Source: Escallonia rubra
Taxonomy: Eukaryota > Streptophyta > Magnoliopsida > Escalloniales > Escalloniaceae
DNA: 64,000 bases
Assembly (NCBI GenBank): GCA_033065855.1
Contig: JAVXUO010001078.1
Coordinates: 62,001 to 126,000 of the forward strand
Direction: 5' to 3'
Part shown: one piece after another, positions 1 to 11,851 of the stretch
Numbering within the stretch: the stretch's first letter is position 1
Layout of the letters: each line of letters begins with the position of its first letter
The notes under the pieces: generated by a model
What the model saw: the letters and a program-made list of their open reading frames with translations, nothing else
Databases searched by the model: none
What the model was told of the DNA's origin: nothing
Translations under genes and position numbers: made by a program

Positions 1-860
1 TACCATAGAAAAAATTGGTTCAAAACTCTTCCAACATAAACTTAGTTGAATTTAAGAAATATGAATTTGAGATAGTACCTAATTTTTCTTACTAAATCTT
101 TTAAGTAATTTTTGTTTTGCATGTTAATATTTCATGTTAGAGAGCTTTCGATATATAATATTCAAATAAAGTCATAATAGGTTACTATATTGGTTAGAAA
201 ATTTTGAATGTTTCAAATTGATATTCGAATTGCATAAGGCTTATTATTTAAATGTTTATTATATTTGCCGATTTAATTAATTGCAAAATTAAGGATCATG
301 TTCAAAATAATGTTTGGAGATCTTTAGCAACATCAATATGTTTAACCTTAGTTTTTATAGCTCTTATTATATTAGAAACACAATGCAATGAGGTGCCATG
401 AACTATCATTGCATTTCTCGCCTTAGTTATTAGATACTATAATTCAGGATCCTGAATCAAGCTCGAGTAAGTAATCAAAATATTATAAAAAGTTACAAAA
501 GTGTATCAATGGATACCACATTAAAGAAGCAAAAAGAGATTAACATCTTATGGAAAACAAAATCTACTTTTGCTAAACCTATAATGGTTCGTAAGAAATT
601 TTTAATACTTTATTTATAAAAGCTTCAAGTAACTTGTCAAGACTATATTATTATTAAGTTCTTTTAGTGATTCAACCTAACATCTCAAAACCTAGTCTCT
701 TAGCTTCAAAAGCTAGGTTAAGAGTTCTTTATCTTTCGAATCGTAAATGTCATAGTTCATTCTTATCTTTTTGATGAATCATTGTTTCAAGAAATCACAA
801 TTTATTAAGATACGAACATGATATCCAGTAGAATATTTTTTCATCTCATACACTTCTAAA
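1..860. other. AT-rich intergenic DNA, no gene seen
   Basis: Very AT-rich sequence with stops in all frames and no recognisable protein motif, RNA gene or terminal repeat. It resembles the AT-rich stretch near the far end of the window in composition only. Confidence 0.6.
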
Positions 861-1150
861 ATTGCAGTCTTGATTAATTAAATGGTCATGCAATTGTTGC
901 AGAATATTTGCATAGGTATATATATATTTGCTTTAGTTTCTTTAAACTGTAAGTTTAAAGAATAATGAGTAGATTGTGTTACAGTGTCATCGCTAGATTT
1001 TTGCGTTCTTTAAGCTTTTTTTTTATATCGTCAAGCGGTACTGTAACACAATTACACATTGTCCTTTAAACATACAGTTCAAAGGAACTAAAGCAAAGAT
1101 ATATGCATATGCAAATATTACGCAAGAATTGCATGATAATCCAATCAAGG
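861..1150. repeat. Long imperfect inverted repeat (hairpin)
   Basis: The arm at about 868-985 pairs with about 1040-1150. Read from the outside, both arms run through TCATGCAATT, GAATATTTGCAT or an equivalent, TTTGCTTTAGTT, AAACTGTA and TGTGTTACAGT. The loop is about 54 bases. Mismatches and small bulges are spread evenly along the stem. This could be a MITE made of little but its inverted repeats, or a transcribed hairpin that feeds small RNA production. No clear target-site duplication was found at its edges. Confidence 0.7.
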
Positions 1151-1483
1151 TTTTAATAGTCAAATTAAAGCCAAATACGTAAATATGTATGTAGCATAGA
1201 GTTCAAACATTCTACAATTGATATTTATAAGGTTAACAAATATCGTGACAATTATACCACCAATTTTTTAACAATAAATTGTAGTGAAGTGTTTGATTTG
1301 TTTTCCAAATCCTTATATATGGGATATAACCAGTTTGGTGGTCATGAGGTCTTATTTAAAAATGCTGACTTATAATTCGTTTACTAAATCTATATATCAC
1401 ATTATTAACGATGAATATATATATATATATATATATATAACTTAATTAGAACATCATTTTTCCCCTTCTAAATCTAATATATA
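1151..1483. other. AT-rich spacer with (AT)n run
   Basis: No gene is visible. A pure AT dinucleotide run lies at about 1415-1439, just before the tandem repeat block. Confidence 0.6.
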
Positions 1484-2790
1484 CAATTGATATTCACATT
1501 AAAGAGTGGTTTTAAGAATACAATAGTCAAATTTAAGTCATAATAAGTTAGTGTATGGATTAGGTTGAGTTCTAAAATGTTTAGCATTAATTTTTAAATT
1601 ATACAACCCTCATTATTCTTGTGAAATTAATCAAATTTAAATCGAAAGGCACCTATCAAAATCATTTTTAGATCTTTTTTTTTCTAAGTCTCGTAAGTTG
1701 TTTAATCTTAATTGTAACATTAATTTTTTTCTTATAAATCGAAAGTATTATTTTCGTTCTTTATATATATGAGTTTTTATATTCATATTAGAGAGTAATT
1801 TTTAAGATACAATAGTCAATATTAAGTCCTAATAAGTTAATATAATGATAAGGTTGAGTTTTAGAATGATTAGAATTAGTTTTTGAACTTTAAGAACATA
1901 GTTGTTAGAAAGAAGTCTCAATAGGTTAGTATATTGATTAGGTAGAATTTTAGAATGATTGATCATGTTTTTTAAACTAAATCTCATAAGTTATTTTTTG
2001 GGNCTATAGATTTTAATTTTCATATTAGAAAACACTTTTAAGGACATAATTGTCAAAAGAAAGTCTTAATAGATTAGTATATTGATTAGGTAGAGTTCTA
2101 GAATGATTAGAATTAGTTTTTTAATTAATTTTTTCTTTAAATCGAAAGTGTTATTTTTCTTTATATATATATGAGTTTTTATATTCACATTAGAGAGTTG
2201 TTTTAAAGATACAATAGTAAATATTAAGTCCTAATAAGTTATAGTATAATGATTCGGTTGAGTTTTAGAATGATTAGAATTAGTTTTTTAATTTTAAGGA
2301 CATAATTGTCAAAAAGAAGTTTTAATAGATTAGTATATTGATCAAGTAGAATTTTAGAATGATTGATCATGCTTTTTATTCTAAATCTCATAAATTATTT
2401 TTTTGGTCTATGGATTTTAATTTTCATATTAGAAAATACTTTTAAGGACATAATTCTCAAAATTAAGTCTTAATAGATTCGTATATTGATTAGGTAGGGT
2501 TTTAGAATGATTAGAATTAGTTTTTAAATTAAATTTTCTTCTAAATTGAAAGTATTATTTTTCGTTTTTTATATATATGAATTATTATATTCATATTTGA
2601 GAGTAGTTTTAAAGATACAATCAATATTAAGTCCTAATAAGTTAGAAAAATGATAAGGTTGAGTTTCAGAACGATTAGAATTAGTTCTTGAATTTTAAAG
2701 ACACAATTGTCAAAAAGAAGTCTTAATAGATTAGTATATTGATTATGTAGAACGAATAGAATTAATTTTTAAATTAAATAAGACTTACTA
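1484..2790. repeat. AT-rich tandem repeat, ~400-bp unit
   Basis: A block recurs near 1484, 1765, 2167 and 2572. Each copy contains a version of 'ATATTCA(C/T)ATTAGAGAG', then 'AAGTCCTAATAAGTTA', then 'GTTGAGTTTTAGAATGATTA'. The last three starts are about 400 bp apart and the first copy is shorter. Within each unit a second, related half-unit with 'AGATTAGTATATTGATTA' also recurs. The copies differ at many positions, so the array is old. An ambiguous base (N) sits at 2003. Confidence 0.75.
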
Positions 2791-3487
2791 ATATAGAAGT
2801 TAATTATTCTTAAAATAATGAGATGATTATGTGTCATATAAAGAAGCGATGATGTGTCACGCAAAGAAGTTATCAATGGCTTTCTTGCTTCGCTTAATAT
2901 ATATTATATATATTCGAGGGTTTAAGTGCTTGTCTGGTAAGAAGAAGCAGCGACAAATGACAAATGATGTGTAGGTTGTCCTTGGTCACATAATAGAACT
3001 ACTTTAAGGACCACCTATGCACCGGCTATCCTGACGCTTCCTTTGGATGAGATGAAACATTCATTTGAAGATTTGCCCTGGAGTTGGCAATTTTGCGAGC
3101 CAAGTAGGCGGCTGCAAAGGCTTGTGTCGCGGCTGTATATGGTGCTCCTGTAGTCTAAGAGGCTTAAAGAGTTGACAAGAGACTGTCAATGTAGACGAGG
3201 CTTATTATTTATGACTTACATTGTAAATGGCCTTGAAGTCCTCATCTGTAACCATTTTACATATTTATGAAGCATCATTTTGAGAATGTGATGTTTTATT
3301 TCTTGATAAAGTATGCCATTATGGGCAGAGTACATATCTACTAAATCTCAAATAATTAGCTAACTTCAAAAGCTCGACTGACTAACATAAAGGTGCCAAG
3401 TGTTGGCAAAAATTAATGGCGCAAAGTGGCCTAACAAAAAAAAAAAAAAAAAAGACCAGGCAAAAAACTAAGCAAAGCATGGGGTTG
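2791..3487. other. Unassigned sequence left of the large LTR element
   Basis: No complete gene is seen. Base composition rises toward normal coding GC at about 2930-3200, but frames are short and no family was recognised. A run of A (about 3437-3454) lies close to the LTR boundary. The stretch may be the continuation of the old retroelement relic found on the far side of the LTR element (15097 onward); that is inference from position only. Confidence 0.4.
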
Positions 3488-6400
3488 TGTAACATCCTAG
3501 AAATCTGGAGCTCTGTCGTCCCGAACTCCCGGAACGTTAACCTACCACATCACATCAAACTTGCCAAATCCTATATACTAACACATACTTCAAAGCATCT
3601 ACTCCTATATCAACTCAAAATTTTCGATTACAGTATTCCAAAACTACTTAAACTTAAACAATTAAAACCTAGGTTTTTTACAAACTCGAGTTTTTATAGA
3701 ACGAGTTGACAGTACCGACCCACGCAGGGGTCTCATTACACGGTAGTGGTGGGCTCACCGGAATCTCATGCAAACTTTAAACTCCATTCCCAAGCATGCT
3801 ACATTTGATCATTACCTGCAATAGTGAGTCAAACGAATGGTGAGCTTTTGATAGCTCAGTAAGGTCATACAAGGGCAATCGAAGGAATTATAAAACGATT
3901 CAAAAGAATCCAACTGACGATGAGATCCAAAATAATCAAAATTCATCATAAATAGATACCAAAATAAACAATAACAATCACGACAAGTTCCAAAACGATC
4001 AATAAAAGATCATTTCCAAAGCCATCATTCCAAAATACAATGATGGTTTTCCAAAGGATTTTAGAACGAGTTTAATGGCAATTTGGGGAGGGATTTCAAA
4101 CAAAATGAACCGTTTGCAACAATCTTTCCAACGATTTTTTAAACAATTATTGTATGGTGTACACATGCATGACGTACGAATACTAGTCTCACCGGGTGCT
4201 AGCCTGTGTTCCATGCAAGATTCAAACCAGCCTTATAATGCCTCACCACAGTACGGTTCCCTAGGTCAACACAAATTCAACAGTATTAATGAGCATTAAC
4301 ATGAACTTAAATCACTAAAATCAACTCGGGTTTCAATAACAATAAACATACTGATATAAGTCGTCTCTCGGAGTTCCAGAATAACCACAAACAAACAACA
4401 AGAACGATTACGAACGGTTATCGAATTTAGGCACAATAGTTCAGGAGAAAGAATGCAAACAATTATGGAATATGCCCAGCATGCAATAACAGGCGAGCAT
4501 CGATAAGATTTCCAAATAATCGATTACAGTTCAATGTTGGGGTTTTCTCGACAATAACATGCTGATATCAATACATAATTCAATGTTCGACATTAGCCAT
4601 ACATAAATCAAATAATATTTACGAGTAAGAGTCATCAAAGTAAGGGTTTGAACTGAAGTCCTTACCAGGGTTCAGATAGAAACCCCTATCTGAATCCGAA
4701 GCTAGATTATCCTAATCGGAAAGTCTTTAGCGTTAATCTAATGAATTAATCAAATCATCAGAACACAGCCTAAACTACGATATTATAACTCAATACGGAC
4801 GCACGCATACACCCAAAAATGAACCCCTTTACCGAGTACGTAAAATTACCAAAATGCCCTTATGTGAAAAATTACCAAAATGCCCCTCTCCGACTTAAAT
4901 TACCAAAACAACCTTTCTATGAGTAAAACCACTAAAATAACCTTATTGTATGTGAATTTACACAAAAAATACCTTTATAGGTAAAATTATATAAATACCC
5001 TTTCGGGTTTGCAAATTAACAAAATACCTCTGGGGTTTTCGGCTCCGGAAAAATCTTAAAAACACATTAAAACGCTATTTTAAGCATCCTGAAGTCATTT
5101 TTGGGCTAAAACGTACTTTAGAAAAATTTTGCCCGAAAATTCCGAACATGTGTTTGGACTGAGCGTTCAGAAGTCGGTTCGGCTAAAAATACCTATTGAC
5201 GTGGCACGAAATTTTAGGTAATGAAACATATCAATAAAATAAGGTTTTCCTTAATTTTCTAGATTAAAATAACTTGGTTTTGTGTGCTAAATAATTTGAT
5301 AATTCTTTTTATTCGATACCCTTATTTAACATTCTTTGCGGACACCGAAAATTCTCAAAAAATTTCAGAGCGTACATCTCGTAAAAATAATGGAGTTACT
5401 GTTCCGGACTTTGTAAAATTCTGACCCTAACTATTTATAAAAATTTGGATTAAAACTGCCTAATTAATTTCCTACCTTTAGTGACAATTACGGTTACTAT
5501 TTAAATCAAAACACCCATCGTTTCACCTTATGCACACACACTTTCATCCCCTACCTTATGCACACACACTTTCATCCCCTACCTTTTGCAGAACTCACAC
5601 ATTTGTACCCACACACTCACAGAGTTCCCAAACACACACCCTACCCCACTTCTAACCACACAACTCCAGCATAAATAGATTCTAACACACACTTTAACAC
5701 ACTAATTACAACTATGTACACACAGATTACACACATTAACACAAACGTGCACACACAGTCATACACTTACCTCAAATTGTGACACACACACACACACAAG
5801 CTGCACTTTCTTGACCGAAATACACACATCAGTTCCCCCCGCCCCCCTCCTTTACAGCCCTTACACAGAGATACACTACACAACTCACGCACACAAACAC
5901 ACTCTAATTATCACCGAATCACATACCTCCTACGCGCACACAAACAGCACACACGACTTGTAACCACACATAACACACTCACTGTCCCACTCCCTTACCC
6001 CTATACACCCTTATACATATTGAACATACATATATCTTCTGAAAACACACTCAACCACATCCCTTAACCCACACTCGTAGCTCCCCACATACCAAAACAC
6101 ACACACACACACACGTAGCACACACAGTGGACAACCACCCACTGAAGACCTCTAACATGCAGTAAAACACATGCTCAATCACACACTAAAGATGGTTGAT
6201 GGATTACCTTGATGAATTCTTCTTTATTTATTTCTTAGATTTCCCAATATCCCCTTATTTTCTTTCACTCTGTTCTTCATTTCTCCCTATTTATCTGTTT
6301 TCTTCTTTTTCTTCTCTGTTCTTAGTTACTGTTTTCCTTCTCTGTTCTCTGTTTTTTCTGTCTTACCCGAATTCCCCTCTAACTCCCCTTTTTTTTCTTC

Positions 6401-6831
6401 AATATCCAAAACACCACTAATTCATTAGTTTATTATGTAAGTGATTAGTTATCACAAATTAAATAGGAGGAAGAGTCTCCTTTCACCAACTTTTCTGGAA
6501 AATTGACACATAAGGCATAATTTTCAAAGATTGCAATTTAGCCCCCAAACTTTAGGTTATTACCCCAAATTAATTCTAGTCCCTATTAATTTAACTAGAT
6601 GTCACTAAAATATGTACTTTCACTCATTTTACTATTTTTCATCACCGAAGTCACAAAGTTTTCCAAAATTACATAATGACCACAAAAATTTTTAAAATTA
6701 CATTTTGTCCCAAAATTCTTTTAAGCTTCGATACTCTACTACTACCTGAGCATAGCCCAAAATTATCGCTTGTTTATTTTTTGGGTCACGGATAGTTATT
6801 TTAAACAGCTCCCGAAGTTTGGGATATTATA
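3488..6831 (-). repeat. 3' LTR of the large gypsy element
   Basis: About 3.3 kb, homologous over its length to 11852-15096. It starts on the plus strand with TGTAACATC. It contains a CA-dinucleotide-rich domain at about 5530-6130 and ends just before the purine tract. The matching phrase 'GAGCTTTTGA(T/G)AG' followed by 'CAGTAAGGTC' appears in both copies. Confidence 0.85.
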
Positions 6832-6844
6832 TTCTCCCCACCTT
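6832..6844 (-). other. Polypurine tract
   Basis: On the minus strand AAGGTGGGGAGAA directly precedes the LTR start, the position and composition expected for the primer of plus-strand DNA synthesis in an LTR retrotransposon. Confidence 0.75.
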
Positions 6845-8499
6845 ATAAAAATTTCGTCTAGGCATTACACTCCCGCTGCATCACTTTGGTAGTTACCATA
6901 TAGTAGCTCGGTTATGTCTAACGTTCTCACCCAAACCTGTCACATCAAATCATAATAGGACACTCAAACCTGTCAAGTCATCCCTTCGCTCTAACTGTTC
7001 TAGAACTTTACGAACAATGACTTTACTAATACAAATCTCACTGAACTTAATCTACACCACTCCAAGTTCAACTCATATGAATCAAACTAAATGAAACTCT
7101 AATACCAGAGCTTCCACTAGGTTGTACTGATACTATACCAGAGACTATATTATTTGCACACTCTACTTAATGATGGCAAGCTTAACTTCAAGCTTAAGGG
7201 GTACTAAAGTACCAAATGATGGTCATATGTGACTTGCAGTCTTCAAACACTAATATGGATAACCTATTGCTTTAAGCATTTACACCTTATAAAGACCAAA
7301 GCCTGTAGCCACTAGTCTTTCGCTGCACGCTCTGATGTCTTAAATCAAACGAGTCCGACTATTACAGAATTCAGCACATAGAGATGTGTTTTCCTAACAT
7401 AATGCAAAATATGATTCTAGATACCTATGTATTCATTTTCACTCGAGTTTAAGGCACTAAGTTTCACATTACTTATGTTTCACAATCTCGTTGTTAACCA
7501 AAATATATAGTCTTATCCTTCGATCATCTGTTTCAGTTAAACGTTTAAAACCTTTCAGTTAGCAAGTAACATACGATCTATCATCATGTGTTCAGCCAAG
7601 ATCTCAATCGTATACCGAATCATCGAATAGCTTATCCAAACCTAATCCATATTCTCAGAGTCTACTCTCACTCACAGATTATATGAGGCTTAGGAGTCTA
7701 TATAATCTCATATCAGGGAAGGTGAAACTATGCATTCCAAAATCAGGTAAAGATACACGTGCATAACATATTGTCAGTTCCCAAAATCATTTAAGAATAG
7801 AGCCTAACAAGATTCTGATAATTAGATTAGCTACAAGCAGCAACTATGGCATGTTACCATTTTGGAACGTATCAACACATATTAAACACACACCAACCAC
7901 ATAGAAACAATGATGGTTATGCAGTAAAGCATCGTACGTTAATCACAACAAACAATGACCTCAATCAAACATTCAAGGACCAAATGATAACAATAATCAC
8001 AATCAGACAATCAAAACTAGAAAATCTTTAACAAAATCTTATCTACTGGCTCTAGAGATTTACGATACATTTTTATTACATTCCAAAAATGGCGAGTATA
8101 GAAACAATGGTACGGGTATGACGAAGCAAAGTCAACCCAATGACTCGAAGCAATTACAATCAGTAAAGGTTATTGGTCCTTGATAGGATTCGTAGATTCT
8201 CCATGGCCAGTGGTTCAGATATTATCCCGTCAAATCCAAATAGATTCGATAGAAGCAGATAAATATCCCAGAAAAAATTAAGATGACTCAATAAGAATGA
8301 CATCTTAGAGTAGATTAGCATTCAACTAAGTCACAATTGAGTTTAATAAACAAGGGAATGAACTAAATGATAGAGTAGAATTCTAATTTCTTATCGTACT
8401 CTCAAACCAAACTTTTAGAGTTAACATCAGTTATTCAACAACACCATTCTCACTCATAAATCAAATCACTAACTTAACTACTCCTCAAACCTTACGAAC
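6845..8499 (-). other. Internal retroelement DNA without recognisable domains
   Basis: About 1.65 kb between the polypurine tract and the protease relic. No reverse transcriptase (YxDD-type), RNase H or integrase motif could be read. The usual pol block would need roughly twice this space. Confidence 0.5.
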
Positions 8500-8900
8500 T
8501 TTCAAACATTGTTAAGGTTTTCCCCGACAATACACGGATGCGTGATTAGCAAATCACCAATTCATACCTAGTATGATATCAAAATCTTGAACAACAAATG
8601 GAATGAGGTCCATAGAAGGATCTCTATCCCAAACATAGGCAGTACAATCATAGAGAACCACAAAATAGTCAAAGACTATCCCAATGGAGTACTTATCATA
8701 ATTACTTCCTAAGGATGGGTTTTCACCCTCGATCGCTATGCAAGTGGAAGGGATACTAAAGAATATGATGCTCCAGAATCAAACAATATACAAGCATCTC
8801 CTTGGGTTAACCTGTAATGTACCTAACACCATGTCAGCGGATGTAGCGACATCCTAAACATATATTGGATAAAGCCTAGCTGATGATCTGAGCCTCTACC
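8500..8900 (-). pseudogene. Gypsy retropepsin (aspartic protease) relic
   Basis: The minus strand reads ILFDSGAS at about 8766-8789, the active-site DSG motif of Ty3/gypsy retropepsins. About 60 codons downstream it reads DFDIILGMNW (about 8556-8588), matching the DVILGMDWL motif found after the protease in plant gypsy polyproteins. A basic stretch upstream (about 8900-8960) fits the end of Gag. The reading frame is broken, so this is a fossil. Confidence 0.75.
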
Positions 8901-8959
8901 TTACTGAACTTGAGATTGCTGGGTCTGGCCCTGCGGCCTTGTCCTCTTCCCTGACGAGG

Positions 8960-9640
8960 AACACTACTCACTATTACACTAGTTGTACGTGAACGACAAA
9001 AAATTGACTGATTATTTCTCACAAATGGACAATTTCGAACTTAATGCTCTACGTCGCCGTGCCTAACACAGGATCTGATCAATTTATAACATAACTCAGC
9101 ACTCTGACTTCTCCCACGCATGACACATGGGGTGGCCAAAAAAGCTAACCCGCCACCCTAACCAGTATTCTATGTAGGTCAAGCTCCAGAACTCTGCGAT
9201 AGTCCAACTCCAGTACTCTAAGCTATTCGAGCGCCTACACCCAACGCTCCCTAAATCCCCTATCATACCCCGATCAAATCCCAAAACTCTTCCCTGGTCG
9301 AATCCCAGAACTCTGCCCAGATTTAAATTCCCGAGCCGATGTGGGCATGAATCCCTCATTTTGCCATATTCTGGCTCTTGTGCACCTTGCTGTGCCGACA
9401 ATAAAAATTGCTAATGCCTGTCAGGTCTTATTAATTTGCCCTAGGAACACTCTTACATATCTTTCTCTGTTCACCCTGTGTTGGCTCAGAGCTTCTTCTA
9501 TTGTCAGACTTGGATTGCTCCAACACACGTACCAAGTAAACACACTCTGTTTAGCTTGTCAATCGAGCAGAGATCTATCCATCTCTCCCTCCAGGCCTAA
9601 GTCCCCACTCAGACTTTCGACAGCTATTTGCCTTCTTCAG
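8960..9640 (-). pseudogene. Gag C-terminal / nucleocapsid relic
   Basis: Basic, Ser/Arg/Lys-rich stretches lie between the gag core and the protease. This is where the zinc-knuckle region of a gypsy Gag belongs. No intact CCHC knuckle was read. The longer plus-strand frame over the same bases looks like an antisense shadow. Confidence 0.4.
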
Positions 9641-10020
9641 TAACATCCTCACTATAAATCTAGCGAAACAAGAAAACCTCATCTTGAACTCATCTATCGA
9701 CTCTTAATCTGTTGCCTCACATTAACAGATTCCCTTAACGTATGTTCATAAAATCTCGCAAAAATACGGCTCAAGAAATAACTCCCTGAACTGTTTCCAA
9801 GTCATATGAATCAATTGCTGATGAGTCAGACTCTTCGCTACCATTTTCCACCCCTGATCGGCCTCACCTCTGAGTTTAGATCACAAGTTCAATCTTTTGT
9901 CTCTTACTACAATCAATTGCTCAGAAATTTTCCTCCATTTCATTAATCCAACTCTTTGCCTCCATAGGGTCCAACAACACCCTAAAGCTAATCGCGTTTG
10001 TTTGTTAAATTCACCCATGA
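9640..10020 (-). pseudogene. Gypsy Gag core (retrotransposon gag domain) relic
   Basis: On the minus strand the phrases LDPMEAKSWINEMEENF (about 9950-10000), KLRGEADQGWKMVAKSL (about 9830-9890) and TWKQFRELFLEPYF (about 9760-9820) follow one another in order. They match the plant retrotransposon gag pattern 'DP..A..WL.EIE..F', 'LKGEA..WW', 'TWEEFK..F...YFP'. Several breaks interrupt the frame. Gag would assemble the cytoplasmic particle that packages element RNA. Confidence 0.75.
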
Positions 10021-10505
10021 TATTAGCCAGATTCTATGTCATCAAAGTCCAAATCGGGTTCATAGTGTTCGGAACCGTAATCATTGGTTCTGGGTTCTGC
10101 TATTCCCCCTATTAGGTAGAGGTGCCTCTCTACAATCATAAAAATTCCATACAATATATTACCTAATCTAAGGATTGGCTAGTCATCCAATACCAGGAAA
10201 AACCCATGCTCATCTTATGTAAGTCTGTTGGAATTTAGTCTATCGGTGACCTCATTGCCCTCGATACAATTTCCACTGCAAGTGCTCCAAGTGCGGACCA
10301 TACTGATACAATGAACAGTTATAAGGGTTATACTAACACGCGTCTAAAGAACAACACAATTACAAGTTTAAGGCAGACTTCCTAACTCTACCATCATCCT
10401 ACCCACTCTCATTAACTGAAATTTGATTTTCAAGAATCGTGTTACCTATACTCTGTGGTTACCTATTTACGAAATAAAATACCTATGCTCTTATAATAAC
10501 AAGAC
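10020..10505 (-). other. Retroelement leader and Gag N-terminal region
   Basis: The stretch between the primer site and the gag core. Acidic residues are visible in short minus-strand frames, but no start could be assigned. Confidence 0.45.
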
Positions 10506-10509
10506 CGAA

Positions 10510-10524
10510 CTGCTCTAATACCAA
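10510..10524 (-). other. Primer-binding site (initiator Met tRNA type)
   Basis: On the minus strand ATTGGTATTAGAGCAG follows the LTR end once the Mutator-like insert is set aside. It resembles the common plant primer site TGGTATCAGAGC, complementary to the 3' end of initiator methionine tRNA. Confidence 0.7.
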
Positions 10525-10530
10525 TTGTAA

Positions 10531-11847
10531 GAGGTAACAGCACAAATGGTCCCTGAACTTTGGGCCATTTTGGGGTGTAGTCCCTGTAGTTCAAAATTTG
10601 TACAAACAGTCCTTGTAGTTTCTAATTTTAGCCCGTTCAGTCCTTTTTCTCACATCCGTCTATATTCAGCCGTTGGTGTGCCAACAACGGGGGCATTTTC
10701 GTCTTTTTCCTTACATTTCATACTCGTGACAAAAATGCCCTTCCTTACAAAGCTTAAGATTTGTTTTATTAAGGGTAACACCGTCATTTGATATTTATAT
10801 AACCTAAACCCTAAATCATTCTTCTTTCTCATCACAGCCGCCGCCAACCTTCCACCATTGCCGTCGTCGCTGCCCTTCACCGTCCCGGTGATCCAGCACG
10901 GCCAAGGGCCACCAACCGACCACCCATGAAGTGGCCTCCATGGATCTGCCCACCCATACACCGCCGATAACTACTGCCCTTCACCGTCACGGCGATCCAG
11001 CACGGCCGAGGGCCACCAACGCCACCAATCGACCACCAATGAAGCTGCCTCCATGGATCTGCCCACCCACACACCGCCGGTAACTACTCCCCTTCACCGT
11101 CACGGCGATCCAACACGGCCGAGGGCCACCAACGCCACCAATCGACCACCCATGAAGCGGCCTCCATGGATCTGCCCACCCACACACCACCGGTAACTAC
11201 TCCCCTTCACCGTCATGGCGATCCAGCACGGCCGAGGGCCACCAACGCCACCAATCGACCACCCATGAAGCGGCCTCCATGGATCTGCCCACCCACACAC
11301 CACCGGTAACTACTCCCCTTCACCGTCATGGCGATCCAGCACGGCCGAGGGCCACCAACGCCACCAATCGACCACCCATGAAGCGGCCTCCATGGATCTG
11401 CCCACCCACTACCGTCGTCGCTCAAGTCCCACTACCAGGCATAACGCTGCCGCGTCTCTTCGATGGTGATGCATACGGCCCCACTACAGCCCAAATCCGC
11501 CGGCCACCGCGAACCCCGAGTGCCACCACACATCCAATCAATCGCCAATCACCCAAACATGGTGTTACCTCTAGATGGCGTCTCTTCGATGGTTGGCATC
11601 ACCATCGATTTGGATGGATTTTGGCAGCAGCAGCAGCTTGGACGGTGGTGGAGGCTGAAATGCAACGAGAAAAGACGAAAATACCCCCGTCGTGGAGCAC
11701 ACTAACGGCTAAAAATAGACGGACGTGGAAAAAAAGACTAAACGGGCTACAACTGAATAGTTTAGGGACTGTTTGTACGAATTTTGAACTACAGGGACTA
11801 CACCCCAAAATGACCCAAAGTTCAGGCACTATTTGTGCTGTTACCTC
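10531..11847. mobile_element. Non-autonomous Mutator-like element with 9-bp target duplication
   Basis: The two ends are inverted copies of each other: GAGGTAACAGCAC at the left and GTGCTGTTACCTC at the right. The similarity continues inward for about 190 bp and includes 'TTTTGGGGTGTAGTCCCTGT'. Exact copies of CAATTGTAA flank it (10522-10530 and 11848-11856). A 9-bp duplication together with long terminal inverted repeats is the hallmark of Mutator-like elements. No transposase is present. The centre holds a 113-bp minisatellite and a GC-rich unique part (11411-11640), neither convincingly coding. The element lies exactly where the retroelement LTR meets its primer site, so it is younger than that element. 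Confidence 0.9.
10879..11410. repeat. 113-bp minisatellite inside the Mutator-like element
   Basis: Five head-to-tail units start near 10879, 10986, 11097, 11210 and 11323. Each carries 'GATCCAGCACGGCC', 'CGACCACC(A/C)ATGAAG' and 'CCTCCATGGATCTGCCCACC'. Units 3-5 are the most alike and exactly 113 bp apart. Frames stay open on both strands because the unit is GC-rich and repetitive, which explains the overlapping short frames here. Confidence 0.9.
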
Positions 11848-11851
11848 CAAT

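Noticed and set aside
3000-3200. Possible exon (GC-richer, short Ala-rich frames)
   Set aside because: Interrupted by stops within 30-40 codons, no splice-site pair and no family recognised.
6196-6420. 74-codon Phe/Leu/Ser-rich frame resembling a membrane protein
   Set aside because: A CT-rich stretch inside the LTR. The equivalent part of the partner LTR near 14450-14650 does not keep the frame.
9341-9643. 100-codon plus-strand frame starting MGMNPSFCHIL
   Set aside because: It is antisense to the gag/nucleocapsid relic of the gypsy element, and frames on the correct strand explain the region better.
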